From: Alteromonadales bacterium alter-6D02
GTDB lineage: Bacteria; Pseudomonadota; Gammaproteobacteria; Enterobacterales; Psychrobiaceae
NCBI GenBank assembly: GCA_002835545.1
Contig: PIZK01000022.1
Span: forward strand, 17,976 to 81,975
Reading direction: 5' to 3'
Length of the DNA: 64,000 nucleotides
In this document: positions 1 through 8,425 of the stretch, piece by piece
Layout: the number at the start of each line of letters is the position of its first letter
How positions within the stretch are numbered: position 1 is the first letter of the stretch
Translations under genes and position numbers: made by a program
Notes under the pieces: model-generated
Seen by the model: the letters and a program-made list of their open reading frames with translations, nothing else
Database searches by the model: none
Told to the model about the DNA's origin: nothing

Positions 1-2060
1 AGCAATCCTTTGATGTGTTGATTTTATCGAAAAATAGCTATCGCGTGGTTAAGGTTTTGGGTGTGCTGTTAAGTGTTTTTTGCCTCTTCTTATTATTGAA
101 AGCTAGCATTAGCGAACTAGTGCAGCGCATTGACAAGAAAAATGTAAGCGCAGCTTGTGCATTATTGTTATTGCTGCCGCTAAGTTCATTTGATACCAGT
201 GCGTCGCAATTCCCTGATCAGCCACTATTAACAGAATTAAAAAAGCGCTTAACGAAATCGCCTGAGTGCGCGCCGCAGTGTGCGACGATTAATGACTTAG
301 TCTTAGTCACAGAAGGGAAAGAATTAGTGCTAACCCTTAACGTTCATGCGCAAGTTAGTAGTGCCGTTGCGCTGCCTAAATCGCTATTTTGGCAACCCCA
401 GCGAGTGCTCATTAATGGCAAACTAGCGAAACGTTTGTTTAAGCATAATAACTGGGTCTACGTGCCAGTAGCTAAAGGCATTACCAAGCTAAATTTAATA
501 GGGCAGGTTGCCCCTGTGGATGCATTTCAGCTCAAGTTTAAACAAAACCCTAAATTTATAACGATTGAGCCGACTAAGCTGTGGCAAGTGGTTGGTTATC
601 AAAATAACCGCTTGGTTGGAAACACGTTAGAGTTTACTAGTTTGCAACCGAAACAAGGCGATAATGAAAGGGCGTCGAGTCGTTATACCTATTCTCCTTT
701 TGTTAAGGTGACGCGAACATTAACTATCGACCAGCAATGGAGTGTCAATACCGTAGTTGAACGGGTTGCTCCCCATGCTGGTTCGATTACGCTTACGATA
801 CCAACGTTGCAAGGTGAGCATGTATTAAGTAATGAAATAGAAGTTAATGAAGGGAGTGTTGTTGCGACCATTGCGTCGGGAAAAAGTCAGTTTTCGTGGC
901 GTTCAACTTTAGATAGAACTGAGCAACTTAGGTTACAAACAGAAGCTGGACAATCGTTTAGTGAAATTTGGCATGTCGTGGTTAGCCCTGCTTGGCATGT
1001 GTCACTTGATGGCCCTCCAGTAATTTTAGGTGAACAAGACCCTGATGATTACTTTGTTACATCGTTTTACCCTTATGCGGGTGAGGCGTTAACTATGGCT
1101 TTGTCTCGTCCTACAGTGAGCAAAGGGCATGTATTGGCTATTGATAACGTTCGCTATCATATCGAGCAAGGTACACGGACGTCGACCCTAGACTTAGCTT
1201 TTAAGTATCGCAGTACTCGAGGCGGGGAACATACCATTGAACTCCCTGAAGGGTATCAACTTAAAGAGATTCGAATAGATAATAAATTGATTAATTTACA
1301 GCTGGAGCAAGGGCGTTTAACCCTTCCGATTCAGCCGGGCCATCATCACGTTAAAATCGAGATGCGAGCAAGCGTATCTGAGCAGCTGTTATTAACATCA
1401 CCAAAGGTCAATCTAGGCGCACCAGTGAGCAATATTGATACGGTTTACGATATAAGTGAGCAGCGCTGGGTGTTATGGACACAGGGGCCAGCATTAGGCC
1501 CAGCAGTACTTTATTGGGGAGAGCTAATCGCCTTTATTTTATTAGCATTACTATTAGCACGAGTAAAGTTCTCACCACTTAATACCGCTAATTGGATAAT
1601 TCTCGGATTTGGTTTAAGCCTGAATAACTGGGGCGTACTCATACTATTAGCGTTGTGGTTTGGCGCTGTTAGCGCAAGTACTTATCGACCAAAAACACTG
1701 GATCGAGTCGCGTTTAATATTTCGCAATTACTGTTATATGGCCTATCTATTATTGCCATTTTATCCCTTATTAGTGTGATCCCAGCGAGCCTGTTAAGCT
1801 CGGCTGATATGGGAGTGGCTGGTAATAATTCATACGGTAATCATTTAAAGTGGTTTGCAGATCAGTCTAGCGGTGAGTTACCACAAGTGACAGTGTTTAA
1901 TATTTCTAACCTGTTCTATAAAGGGATTATGCTGATATGGGTTATCTGGCTAAGCTTTTCATTTATTAGCTGGATCAAATGGGCATGGCAACAGCTAGGT
2001 GTTCAGGGATATTGGCGCACCGAAGAGAAGAAAGCTCAAACTAAGGACGATGAGAAGTAG
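1..2060 (+). CDS. Large membrane protein, 3' part (5' end outside window)
   Basis: The reading frame is open to the first bases of the window. The first in-window start candidate (GTG at 15) has open codons in front of it, so this is probably the C-terminal part of a longer protein. There is a hydrophobic stretch about 30 residues in and another at about 47-58, then a long soluble beta-rich region (about residues 70-500) with an SPECAPQC cysteine pair. Several hydrophobic helices follow (about 505-655) and the tail is charged. I recall similar long uncharacterised gammaproteobacterial membrane proteins with a LLTELKKRL...PEC..C segment, but no function. Stop TAG at 2058-2060. Confidence 0.7.
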   Translation, partial: QSFDVLILSKNSYRVVKVLGVLLSVFCLFLLLKASISELVQRIDKKNVSAACALLLLLPLSSFDTSASQFPDQPLLTELKKRLTKSPECAPQCATINDLVLVTEGKELVLTLNVHAQVSSAVALPKSLFWQPQRVLINGKLAKRLFKHNNWVYVPVAKGITKLNLIGQVAPVDAFQLKFKQNPKFITIEPTKLWQVVGYQNNRLVGNTLEFTSLQPKQGDNERASSRYTYSPFVKVTRTLTIDQQWSVNTVVERVAPHAGSITLTIPTLQGEHVLSNEIEVNEGSVVATIASGKSQFSWRSTLDRTEQLRLQTEAGQSFSEIWHVVVSPAWHVSLDGPPVILGEQDPDDYFVTSFYPYAGEALTMALSRPTVSKGHVLAIDNVRYHIEQGTRTSTLDLAFKYRSTRGGEHTIELPEGYQLKEIRIDNKLINLQLEQGRLTLPIQPGHHHVKIEMRASVSEQLLLTSPKVNLGAPVSNIDTVYDISEQRWVLWTQGPALGPAVLYWGELIAFILLALLLARVKFSPLNTANWIILGFGLSLNNWGVLILLALWFGAVSASTYRPKTLDRVAFNISQLLLYGLSIIAILSLISVIPASLLSSADMGVAGNNSYGNHLKWFADQSSGELPQVTVFNISNLFYKGIMLIWVIWLSFSFISWIKWAWQQLGVQGYWRTEEKKAQTKDDEK

Positions 2061-2087
2061 GCGTTAGCGAGTATTTGTGCGTGGGTA

Positions 2088-2120
2088 TAAAAGCAAGGCC
2101 CTGAATAAAAACTTCAGGGC
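2088..2120 (-). terminator. Putative terminator of the M9-like lipoprotein gene
   Basis: GCCCTGAA (2098-2105) pairs with TTCAGGGC (2113-2120) across a 7-nt loop. Read on the minus strand it is followed by a tail containing CTTTTA. It lies just past the end of the minus-strand gene that stops at 2217. Two more TTCAGGG/CCCTGAA copies occur at about 2154-2188, so the spacer is full of this element. Confidence 0.5.
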
Positions 2121-2216
2121 GACGGGTAATTTAAAAGGTCCTTAATAAGAGCGCTTCAGGGTGATGAGTTTGTCATGTAGCCCTGAATAGACGCATTGCA
2201 TGGTGCGTCTGTTATG

Positions 2217-3179
2217 CTACTTTATTGCAACCGTATCCAACCAAACATGAAAGTCGGCATCCATGCTAGTGCCCCAAGTTTTGACGATTTTTTGGTAGCG
2301 AGCGTAATCACCACGACGAACATGAGTTAGCATGTGATCCACTTTATCGCGCTGAAATTCCATCATGTAGCGAACGGCTAAATAACCCCAACGATATACA
2401 CGGTCGGTATCCCAATTAGCACTGCTATTATAAAATAATTCGCTTAATTGGTAGGTCTTATTGCCAGCTAGCTTAAGTGCTGATGGGTTGTTGTTCATGT
2501 GAGCGACGTATTCACCCAAGCCTTCTCCCCACCAGATTAAATAAGGGGGCTCTGGTGCTGGCTCTGGACAATATTCAGGCCCATAATGATTATCGTGTGG
2601 CGGTGAACAATAGTCACCATAGGTATTAAAGCGGCCATCAAGGTAATGTACAAATTCATGATTTAAATTCCATACTTGGCCATTACGTAGATAAGCAACA
2701 TATTCAGCGCTGTTGTTTTCCATGTGTGGAAGCCCTTCCAAATACATCCCGCCATTGTTGGATGGAACATCAAAATGATCGGTTACATATTTGACGTAAT
2801 CGTCACGTCCTGCGTAGATATTTGCGCGAAGCACTTGGTTGTTATCATGGAGTAGCGGCTTACCTTGGCGTTTAAATAACTGATGGAAGCGAGTTTCAGT
2901 GTCTTTTAGTAATTGACAAGAATCAGTAATATTTTGTTCACTCATGTTTTGATAACGAAGTACTAAGTTATCGGCGCAATGATGTTCGTTGACTAATACT
3001 TGATTGATTTGCTTTTCATTACGTACCCAAGCTGGCACGTACACTTCTCCGTCATTAACGATATTGCCTTTGGCCAGTTTGAGTTTACTGTAATCGACTA
3101 TCTTTGGTGAGTAGGTTGTTTGACAGCCAGCAATAAGCCCAACGCTAAGGAGGGCGATAACCAATTTTGTTTTCATCAT
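2217..3179 (-). CDS. Lipoprotein, collagenase-like (peptidase family M9) metalloprotease domain
   Basis: The start MMKTKL...LIAGC is a lipoprotein signal with lipobox Cys at residue 19. The zinc motif HEFVH (174-178) continues as HEFVHYLDGRF, the form I know from Vibrio-type M9 collagenases. A WWGEGLGEY segment (216-224) supplies the likely glutamate ligand. At 320 residues it is much shorter than secreted collagenases (about 800), and lacks their N-terminal activator and PKD/C-terminal domains. It is therefore a compact membrane-anchored relative rather than a typical collagenase, and its substrate is unknown. It is monocistronic, and a hairpin follows at 2098-2120. Confidence 0.75.
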   Translation of the reverse strand: MMKTKLVIALLSVGLIAGCQTTYSPKIVDYSKLKLAKGNIVNDGEVYVPAWVRNEKQINQVLVNEHHCADNLVLRYQNMSEQNITDSCQLLKDTETRFHQLFKRQGKPLLHDNNQVLRANIYAGRDDYVKYVTDHFDVPSNNGGMYLEGLPHMENNSAEYVAYLRNGQVWNLNHEFVHYLDGRFNTYGDYCSPPHDNHYGPEYCPEPAPEPPYLIWWGEGLGEYVAHMNNNPSALKLAGNKTYQLSELFYNSSANWDTDRVYRWGYLAVRYMMEFQRDKVDHMLTHVRRGDYARYQKIVKTWGTSMDADFHVWLDTVAIK

Positions 3180-3289
3180 GGATGCTCATAAGTTAAGTAG
3201 AATTATTATTGTATACAGTATACTTTAATTGTGTGGCTGTGCATCTTTAATTCTGTTTGGTAGGTAACTTATTTATTAATTAGGGGCTA

Positions 3290-3970
3290 CTACTTATAAT
3301 GTTGCTGAATATATTCAATAAAGTCAGCTAACTCCTGTCCGGGAGTGTGTGAAAAAGTCGCTTCGCTAGTTACAAAGTCGATGATACGGTCGATTCGGAA
3401 GTTACGAAAATCATGGCGAAGTTCACACCAAGTCAGTAATGTCCAAGCACCACGCCATAGATGAATAGCAAGTGGTCTAACCCGACGTTGTGTTTGATTT
3501 TCTTTAGCGTCTGTATAATTAATGGTAATGTAATGACGTTTTTTAGTGGCACGGCGTAACCCGTCAAGGTGTTTAAACTCAAGAGATTCACTATAAAAGT
3601 CAGGCGCAAACATGAGTGAATTAAATGACTGTAACTCTTGTGGCAGTACGGCTGACACTTTAATCATGGCTTGTTTGGCTGCGCTGGCTAACTCACTACC
3701 TGCCCAGGCTTCAACCATTCTTAAACCCACTTGAATGGACTCGAGTTCCTGCTCGTTAAACATCAGTGGTGGTACATCCACCTCTTCTCGCAATAAATAA
3801 CCGACCCCCGCTTCACCTTCAACTGGAATACCGTTGGCTATTAAATCTTGAATGTCGCGGTAAATGGTGCGCGTTGAAACTTCAAGTACTTCGGCAAGTA
3901 AGCTCGCGGTGGTTAAGCGGCGGTTTTTTAATAGTTGTATAATTTGAAATAATCGATCTGCTCGGCGCAT
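3290..3970 (-). CDS. YafY-family transcriptional regulator (HTH_11 + WYL)
   Basis: The N-terminal DeoR-like helix-turn-helix (residues 1-60) has TTASLLAEVLEVSTRTIYRDI. A WYL domain (about 135-205) follows, in which the motif reads W-T-L (GAWTLLTWCE) rather than W-Y-L. Length (226) is normal for the YafY group. WYL domains sense small ligands or nucleotides, but the ligand here is unknown. The gene lies 115 bp behind a VOC protein on the same strand, a common pairing, so the two may be co-regulated. Confidence 0.85.
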   Translation of the reverse strand: MRRADRLFQIIQLLKNRRLTTASLLAEVLEVSTRTIYRDIQDLIANGIPVEGEAGVGYLLREEVDVPPLMFNEQELESIQVGLRMVEAWAGSELASAAKQAMIKVSAVLPQELQSFNSLMFAPDFYSESLEFKHLDGLRRATKKRHYITINYTDAKENQTQRRVRPLAIHLWRGAWTLLTWCELRHDFRNFRIDRIIDFVTSEATFSHTPGQELADFIEYIQQHYK

Positions 3971-4020
3971 AACGTTCTAAGGTCTCTGCTTGCTAGAAAG
4001 GCGAAGGCTCAACTGTAATT

Positions 4021-4045
4021 TAGCCCAAATGAAACATTCGGGCTA
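4021..4045. repeat. Imperfect hairpin between VOC and YafY genes
   Basis: TAGCCCAAATG pairs with CATTCGGGCTA around AAA, with one mismatch. Neither strand has a strong T tract after it, so it could be a weak terminator separating the VOC gene from the regulator behind it, or an RNA-stability hairpin. Confidence 0.35.
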
Positions 4046-4085
4046 TTCATATTTACGTTTTATTATTTAGATAGTTGCCAAAGGT

Positions 4086-4469
4086 TTATAGGTCTTTAGA
4101 CCATAAACCGACTTTATTACCTTCACTATCAACGAAAATGGCAATGTAACCACATTCACCATCACTAATAGGCATAACAGGTAGCAAGATAGTGACACCT
4201 GCTTGTTCTAACTCTGACACTTTTGCGTTAAGTGTTGGTGTTAGATGTAAATAGACAGTACTGCCATCCAGACTTGGCTTCATCATTTCATGTTTAACTA
4301 AACCGATGGTGGCGTTTTCTTCATTCGTCGACTCAAGAATCGCCATTTCCATATCGTTCATGGTTTCTAGCTTAAACGACACCTCAAAATGACGTTGATA
4401 AAAAGCGACAGCGCGGTCCATATCGGTGACAGCAATTTCGGCCCAGACAAGTGGTTGGTGTTCTAACAT
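4086..4469 (-). CDS. VOC family protein (glyoxalase/bleomycin-resistance fold)
   Basis: 127 residues with the typical VOC opening: EIAVTDMDRAVAFYQRHF near the N-terminus and FVDSEGNKVGLWS at the C-terminus, the two beta-alpha-beta-beta-beta halves. VOC proteins of this size are usually dimeric metal-dependent lyases/isomerases or binding proteins. The substrate cannot be read from sequence. It is encoded upstream of the YafY/WYL regulator on the same strand. Confidence 0.8.
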   Translation of the reverse strand: MLEHQPLVWAEIAVTDMDRAVAFYQRHFEVSFKLETMNDMEMAILESTNEENATIGLVKHEMMKPSLDGSTVYLHLTPTLNAKVSELEQAGVTILLPVMPISDGECGYIAIFVDSEGNKVGLWSKDL

Positions 4470-4552
4470 CAGTATTCTCCTTGATTAGTTTTTAAGTGTG
4501 CAACTAATTATTTTTATTGATTAATTGCAGTAAGGGAACAATAGCACTGGGC

Positions 4553-4574
4553 TACTGACAGCGTAGTGTCAGTA
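4553..4574. promoter_or_regulatory. Perfect inverted repeat TACTGACA-N6-TGTCAGTA
   Basis: Two 8-bp arms with a 6-bp spacer lie in the 204-bp spacer between the VOC/YafY unit (minus strand) and the NTF2-like gene (plus strand). No T tract follows, so an operator is more likely than a terminator. The YafY-type regulator next door is the obvious candidate ligand, but this is inference. Confidence 0.4.
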
Positions 4575-4673
4575 ATGAATCTACCTACATACTTTTTTAC
4601 ATTTTGAATCATTTACTTTTAGACGTAATCGATATCAAATGAACTGAAACTAACTATTAATGGATTAAATCTC

Positions 4674-5129
4674 ATGAACTTTATTAAACAGACTGCGACG
4701 ACGATAATTGTGCTGGTTGCTATTTCAATGACAGTGCGGGCAGAGTCTATCACCAGTTTGGAGCATCAAGCCGTCATTGATACGGCATATAACTATTTTA
4801 ATGGCGCTGCTAATGGCGATCAAAAACAGTTACAGCAGGCTTTCGATACAGCATTTGGCGATGTGAAAATGATAAGGATTGATAAAGACTCTGGGCAAGA
4901 AATCATTCGAACAGTGCCACTCAAGGAATTTGCTGGTTTTTTTAAAAAAGCCACAAAGGATACTTGGCAGGCGAAAATACTATCTGTAGATATTGTCGAT
5001 AATAAAATGGCAATGGTGAAGCTTGATTTCGAAACACCAAAAACACATTACGTAGATTATTTAGTAATGTATAAGCGTAATGATGCGTGGCGTATCGTTA
5101 ATAAAACCTTTGTTGCAACGAAAAAGTAA
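4674..5129 (+). CDS. Secreted NTF2-like protein (Lumazine_bd_2 type)
   Basis: 151 residues with an N-terminal signal peptide ending around VRAES (residue 24). The mature part has the NTF2-like layout seen in the putative lumazine-binding family: EHQAVIDTAYNYFNGAANGD, then V..VPLKEF..FF, and a closing strand YLVMYKRNDAWRIVNKTF. Such proteins are small alpha+beta barrels of unknown or varied ligand. It is probably periplasmic. Confidence 0.75.
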   Translation: MNFIKQTATTIIVLVAISMTVRAESITSLEHQAVIDTAYNYFNGAANGDQKQLQQAFDTAFGDVKMIRIDKDSGQEIIRTVPLKEFAGFFKKATKDTWQAKILSVDIVDNKMAMVKLDFETPKTHYVDYLVMYKRNDAWRIVNKTFVATKK

Positions 5130-5177
5130 CCTGATGAAGTAGCGGTTCGCTCTCTCATTATATCGGGGGTTGTCTAG

Positions 5178-5612
5178 ACTTTAGTTGAGTACTATCAACG
5201 GAGCGTTGCGCTAGTATCTTCTATTTATGGCGTGCACTACGATCAAGAAGGTAATAAAAACTATCCCGTGATCCATAAGTTCTCACTTAATGAAAATACG
5301 ATAAGCATCAGCATCAGCATCAATGATAGGTGACTTTGGCTGGAGCAATAGTCAATATCGTTTTAGTGAGTATGGTGAGTTCTTGCGTGTGGTAAGTACT
5401 GACTATAATGAGTTAGGGCAGCCACAGCATCAACTGTCGATATTTAGAAGCGATTCAACAACCAAGGAATTAACCCTTATTAGTCAGTTGCCTAACGAGC
5501 AGCAACCGCAGAAAAAATTTTTGGTCACCGCTATTGTAAGAAGCTGGTAGCCACTGAGCTTCACCCATTAGAAGAGAAACTGGTTAGTGCGTTGAAGGAC
5601 TGCTCTGTCTAG
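5178..5612 (+). pseudogene. Remnant of a secreted beta-propeller domain protein
   Basis: Three frames carry consecutive pieces of one protein. Frame one reads ...IYGVHYDQEGNKNYPVIHKF and stops at TGA 5331 after an AGCATC triplet-pair repeat (ISISIS). A second frame takes over at 5323 with FGWSNSQYRFSEYGEFLRVV..., QLSIF and LISQLPNEQQP, and stops at 5548-5550. A third short frame ends at 5612. The HKFSL / YRFSEY..LRVVSTDY / LPNEQQP order matches the C-terminal beta-propeller family (PF09826 type), whose members are several hundred residues long. Most of the gene is missing, and the hexamer repeat may be the frameshift site. Confidence 0.6.
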
Positions 5613-5667
5613 TGATACCACAAAAATAGAGCTTGGGCGCTAGAGATAGCGCCCAAGAAAGGCATTT

Positions 5668-7689
5668 TTACAATACAATAGAAGCGGATAAGTTGGCTTG
5701 CCACGGTTGCTCTGTTTCATTGTGATGATGAGCGTTAATGGTTTTAGCGTGACTATCGGTAAAGAAGCTGCGCTTATTAAGCTGTAAAGGGGTACCTAAG
5801 TCAGTGACATCGAGTTTGATACGCCAGCCACTGGCCAATTGCTTTTCAATAAAGAATGTCCAAATCTCATCTTGTATCACCTTGCTATGTTCAGCAACGT
5901 AGTAATTATTTGTAGTGTTCTCGGCCGTATATGATGCCCCCCAAGAAACTGAGTCCCACAAATTATCCTGACGAATTGAGACCTTGATTTCAGGCTTCTT
6001 AGTGCCCGTGAGTTGACGTGAGTTCCCTGTTTGCGGGTCGGTGAAGTCACCATCGAATGTTGTGGCATTTAGAGAGAGTTGCCCTTGGGGCAGTATATGT
6101 TCTAAGGGCAATGTGAATTGGGTTGTTGCCCCAATAACGCGAGCATCGCCAGCGTTTCCAGTACCAATATGGCCAGAGGGAAGCACTATCTGTTCTAGCA
6201 CATCTTGTCGCCAATCGTGATAAAGAGAGAAGCTAAACGCAGCGTGGTTAATAAACGTATAGTTAAACGTTGTGCTAAGCTTCGTTGCCGAATCTGGTTT
6301 CAGTTGAGGGTTACCCGCTGTATTTCTATCATCAACTAAATTTGACTGCGCTGCAAAAAGTTTAAAATCGAGCTGCCCCACCGTTCGTTGGATTTGGTTT
6401 TGCCATGTCCACCCTGATTCAGCAGTGTAAATTAAACTGAGACTGGGTTTGAAAAATAGATAATTTTGTTGATTGCTTGCTTCACCCGTTACTTTCAGTT
6501 GTGAGTATTCCGCGGCAAGCGCGTAATTAAGTCGTAACTGTGGTGTCAGAGCGTTGTTGCCGCGAAGAAAAATATCGCTCCTTAACTCGGAGATTACAAC
6601 GTTAGCGGCATTTTGGGGAATGGCTTGAGTGATACCATCAATGCTTGAGGTAAATGTTGAGTCAAAGTCACTTTGATTGAATGCTATTTCCCCTCCGAAC
6701 TCTGGCTGCCAGTCGAGCTCAGTGTTGAACCAAGTGCCTTTGATGATAGACTCAGTTTTATCGCGTTCAAAGTCGTAGCGTAATAATTCGATTGCCGATG
6801 CATCTGGTGAAGGCGTTATCGGTGAGTGAGTTGTGTTGCGATCAACGGTCCAATGATTAGCTAAAAAAATAGCTTGGCTTCGACCTTGCCATTGGTTATT
6901 TAAATTGAAGCCATAGTCAAGTCCGAACTCGGCCATGTAATATTCACTATCACGATCGTTGTGGAAAAATGGTTGCTCTCTATCTCGTGTCACTCTAGAT
7001 GTGACAGGGTGGTAATTACTCCACTTTATTTTTGTGAATATATCGAGTTTGTTTTGTTCGATAAAACGAGAAGCGTCGGTAGTGAGTGTATATTCGCGAA
7101 ATGCTGCGACTTGGGATTGTTGATAATGTGCTGTTAAGTCCTGTTTGTCATATTGCCAAACCCGAGAGTTCTTAGGTATTTTCTTTTCTTCATACAAGCT
7201 GTTTACTTGGTATGACCAATCTTGCCATTGACTGGCATAGTTCAATAAGAGTTTAGGCTTTATTTCTCCTTGGTCAACATAATTGGCTGTCGTTTCTACA
7301 CGTAAGCTTGTGGTGGCTTTAGTGCGAATGATATTAATAATAGTCGACTTTTGCGCGGCATCACCAACACCTGTACTACCGACAATAAGCTCGATATTAT
7401 CAACATCTTTAGCTGCTAGGTTATGCAAGATATCACTGATATTACCAGACTTAACTGAAGGTCTTTTTCCATCGATTAAAATATTACCGCCGCCACCGGT
7501 AAATCCTCGTACTGTTGCACCGTAATCAGGGTGAAAGCCTGGGATGATTTGTGTCATATCCCAAGCCGTTTGAACGGTATATTTTGCGAAGAATGCTTTA
7601 TCAAAAAGCTGCTTATTACTCTGCTGTTTCGCAAACGTAGGGCTTGCGATGAGGCCAATTGATACAAACGTCGTTAGGTACCACTTCAT
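5668..7689 (-). CDS. TonB-dependent outer-membrane receptor, candidate zinc-related
   Basis: 673 residues: signal peptide (1-20, cleaved near TFAKQ), a plug domain (about 25-125, with RGFTGGGGNILIDGKRP and a V-x-N-I-E-L-I-x-G segment), then a beta-barrel of alternating aromatic strands ending in ...ANLSASIVL. It resembles the OMP_b-brl type of TonB receptor and has no carboxypeptidase-regulatory extension. The gene starts only 52 bp after bL36B on the same strand with no clear terminator between. It may therefore be read from the Zur-box promoter. A His cluster near the C-terminus (H647, HHH 654-656) fits metal binding but does not prove it. Confidence 0.8.
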   Translation of the reverse strand: MKWYLTTFVSIGLIASPTFAKQQSNKQLFDKAFFAKYTVQTAWDMTQIIPGFHPDYGATVRGFTGGGGNILIDGKRPSVKSGNISDILHNLAAKDVDNIELIVGSTGVGDAAQKSTIINIIRTKATTSLRVETTANYVDQGEIKPKLLLNYASQWQDWSYQVNSLYEEKKIPKNSRVWQYDKQDLTAHYQQSQVAAFREYTLTTDASRFIEQNKLDIFTKIKWSNYHPVTSRVTRDREQPFFHNDRDSEYYMAEFGLDYGFNLNNQWQGRSQAIFLANHWTVDRNTTHSPITPSPDASAIELLRYDFERDKTESIIKGTWFNTELDWQPEFGGEIAFNQSDFDSTFTSSIDGITQAIPQNAANVVISELRSDIFLRGNNALTPQLRLNYALAAEYSQLKVTGEASNQQNYLFFKPSLSLIYTAESGWTWQNQIQRTVGQLDFKLFAAQSNLVDDRNTAGNPQLKPDSATKLSTTFNYTFINHAAFSFSLYHDWRQDVLEQIVLPSGHIGTGNAGDARVIGATTQFTLPLEHILPQGQLSLNATTFDGDFTDPQTGNSRQLTGTKKPEIKVSIRQDNLWDSVSWGASYTAENTTNNYYVAEHSKVIQDEIWTFFIEKQLASGWRIKLDVTDLGTPLQLNKRSFFTDSHAKTINAHHHNETEQPWQANLSASIVL

Positions 7690-7740
7690 AAAACTACTTC
7701 ACCCTGTCGATATAATTACATTGTTCTTAAAAAAACTGGT

Positions 7741-7866
7741 TTAGCGCTGTCGTGCTTTAAAACGAGGGTTCTCTTTGCAGATGACATACAGCTTTCCACG
7801 TCTACGTACAATTTGGCATTTTGGGTGACGACTTTTAGCTGATTTTAGTGATGAGAGCACTTTCAT
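7741..7866 (-). CDS. rpmJ2: 50S ribosomal protein bL36, zinc-free paralog (type B)
   Basis: 41 residues, starting [20 protein letters not shown] and ending NPRFKARQR. It has the longer N-terminus and lacks the full Cys3-His zinc ribbon of the standard L36, so it is the 'C-minus' paralog (E. coli YkgO). ATG is at 7864-7866 and the stop at 7741-7743. It follows the bL31B gene by 2 bp, so the two are translationally linked. These paralogs replace the zinc-binding forms when zinc is scarce. Confidence 0.92.
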   Translation of the reverse strand: MKVLSSLKSAKSRHPKCQIVRRRGKLYVICKENPRFKARQR

Positions 7867-7868
7867 GA

Positions 7869-8138
7869 TTATTTTCCTTTTGTCTTAGAAAAAAGCTTTC
7901 CAAAACGTTGACCAAAGCTGGCCACACGACCTTCTTTACTCGATTGTTTTTGTTGTCCTGTGTAGAACGGGTGTGAGTCGCTTGAAACATCAAGGGTAAC
8001 GTATGGGTAAGTCTGTCCATCTTCTTCCCATGTGTGTTGTTGATCAGTCTTGATGGTTGATCCGATTAAGAAAAAAGAATCAGCAGAAATGTCGTGGAAT
8101 AGTACTGAACGGTATTCAGGGTGGATATTAGCTTTCAT
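7869..8138 (-). CDS. rpmE2: 50S ribosomal protein bL31, zinc-free paralog (type B)
   Basis: 89 residues beginning [16 protein letters not shown], with [10 protein letters not shown] and a basic KLFSKTKGK tail. It lacks the CxxC pairs of zinc-binding bL31, which identifies the YkgM-type paralog. First gene of a minus-strand unit with bL36B and possibly the TonB receptor. A Zur-like box lies 40-52 bp upstream of its ATG, matching the known Zur control of these paralogs in proteobacteria. Confidence 0.95.
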   Translation of the reverse strand: MKANIHPEYRSVLFHDISADSFFLIGSTIKTDQQHTWEEDGQTYPYVTLDVSSDSHPFYTGQQKQSSKEGRVASFGQRFGKLFSKTKGK

Positions 8139-8173
8139 GTGTAACCTATGTGATATTGCGTCAAATAATTTTA

Positions 8174-8190
8174 TTATGTTATAACATAAC
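8174..8190 (-). promoter_or_regulatory. Candidate Zur operator upstream of rpmE2-rpmJ2
   Basis: 8174-8189 is a perfect 16-bp palindrome, TTATGTTATAACATAA. The overlapping 13-mer GTTATAACATAAC (8178-8190) matches the gammaproteobacterial Zur core GTTATANTATAAC at all but one base. It lies just upstream of bL31B, the classical Zur target. Confidence 0.8.
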
Positions 8191-8425
8191 GTTGCCGTTT
8201 GTAAACTTTTATTGAGAATGAATGTTATTTAGATTTGGTGTGTGGCAAAGTATTACAACGGTCGGTATTGATTGGTCGATGTAGTTACTCTACATCGACA
8301 ATGAATAACACAGCTATTATTCGTCTAGACGAAAATGATCAGATAATGAGTGGAATTGATGTTAGCCTAGACTTCGAGTTTGGTATGTTTACAGTTGAGC
8401 CGCAACAGTAAAACTTGCGAAGGCG
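8191..8425. other. Spacer with no clear gene
   Basis: Rest of the 287-bp gap between the Zur box and the OpgC-like gene. A plus-strand frame from ATG 8301 to TAA 8411 encodes 36 residues (MNNTAIIRLDENDQIM...TVEPQQ), and the frame stays open further upstream. There is no good ribosome-binding site and no family I recognise. It may be a decayed gene end. Confidence 0.3.

Noticed and set aside
2097..2190. Repeated TTCAGGG/CCCTGAA elements considered as a mobile-element end
   Set aside because: No transposase, no target duplication; better explained as terminator hairpins.
8301..8411. 36-residue plus-strand frame
   Set aside because: No ribosome-binding site, no homology recognised; kept only as part of the spacer note.
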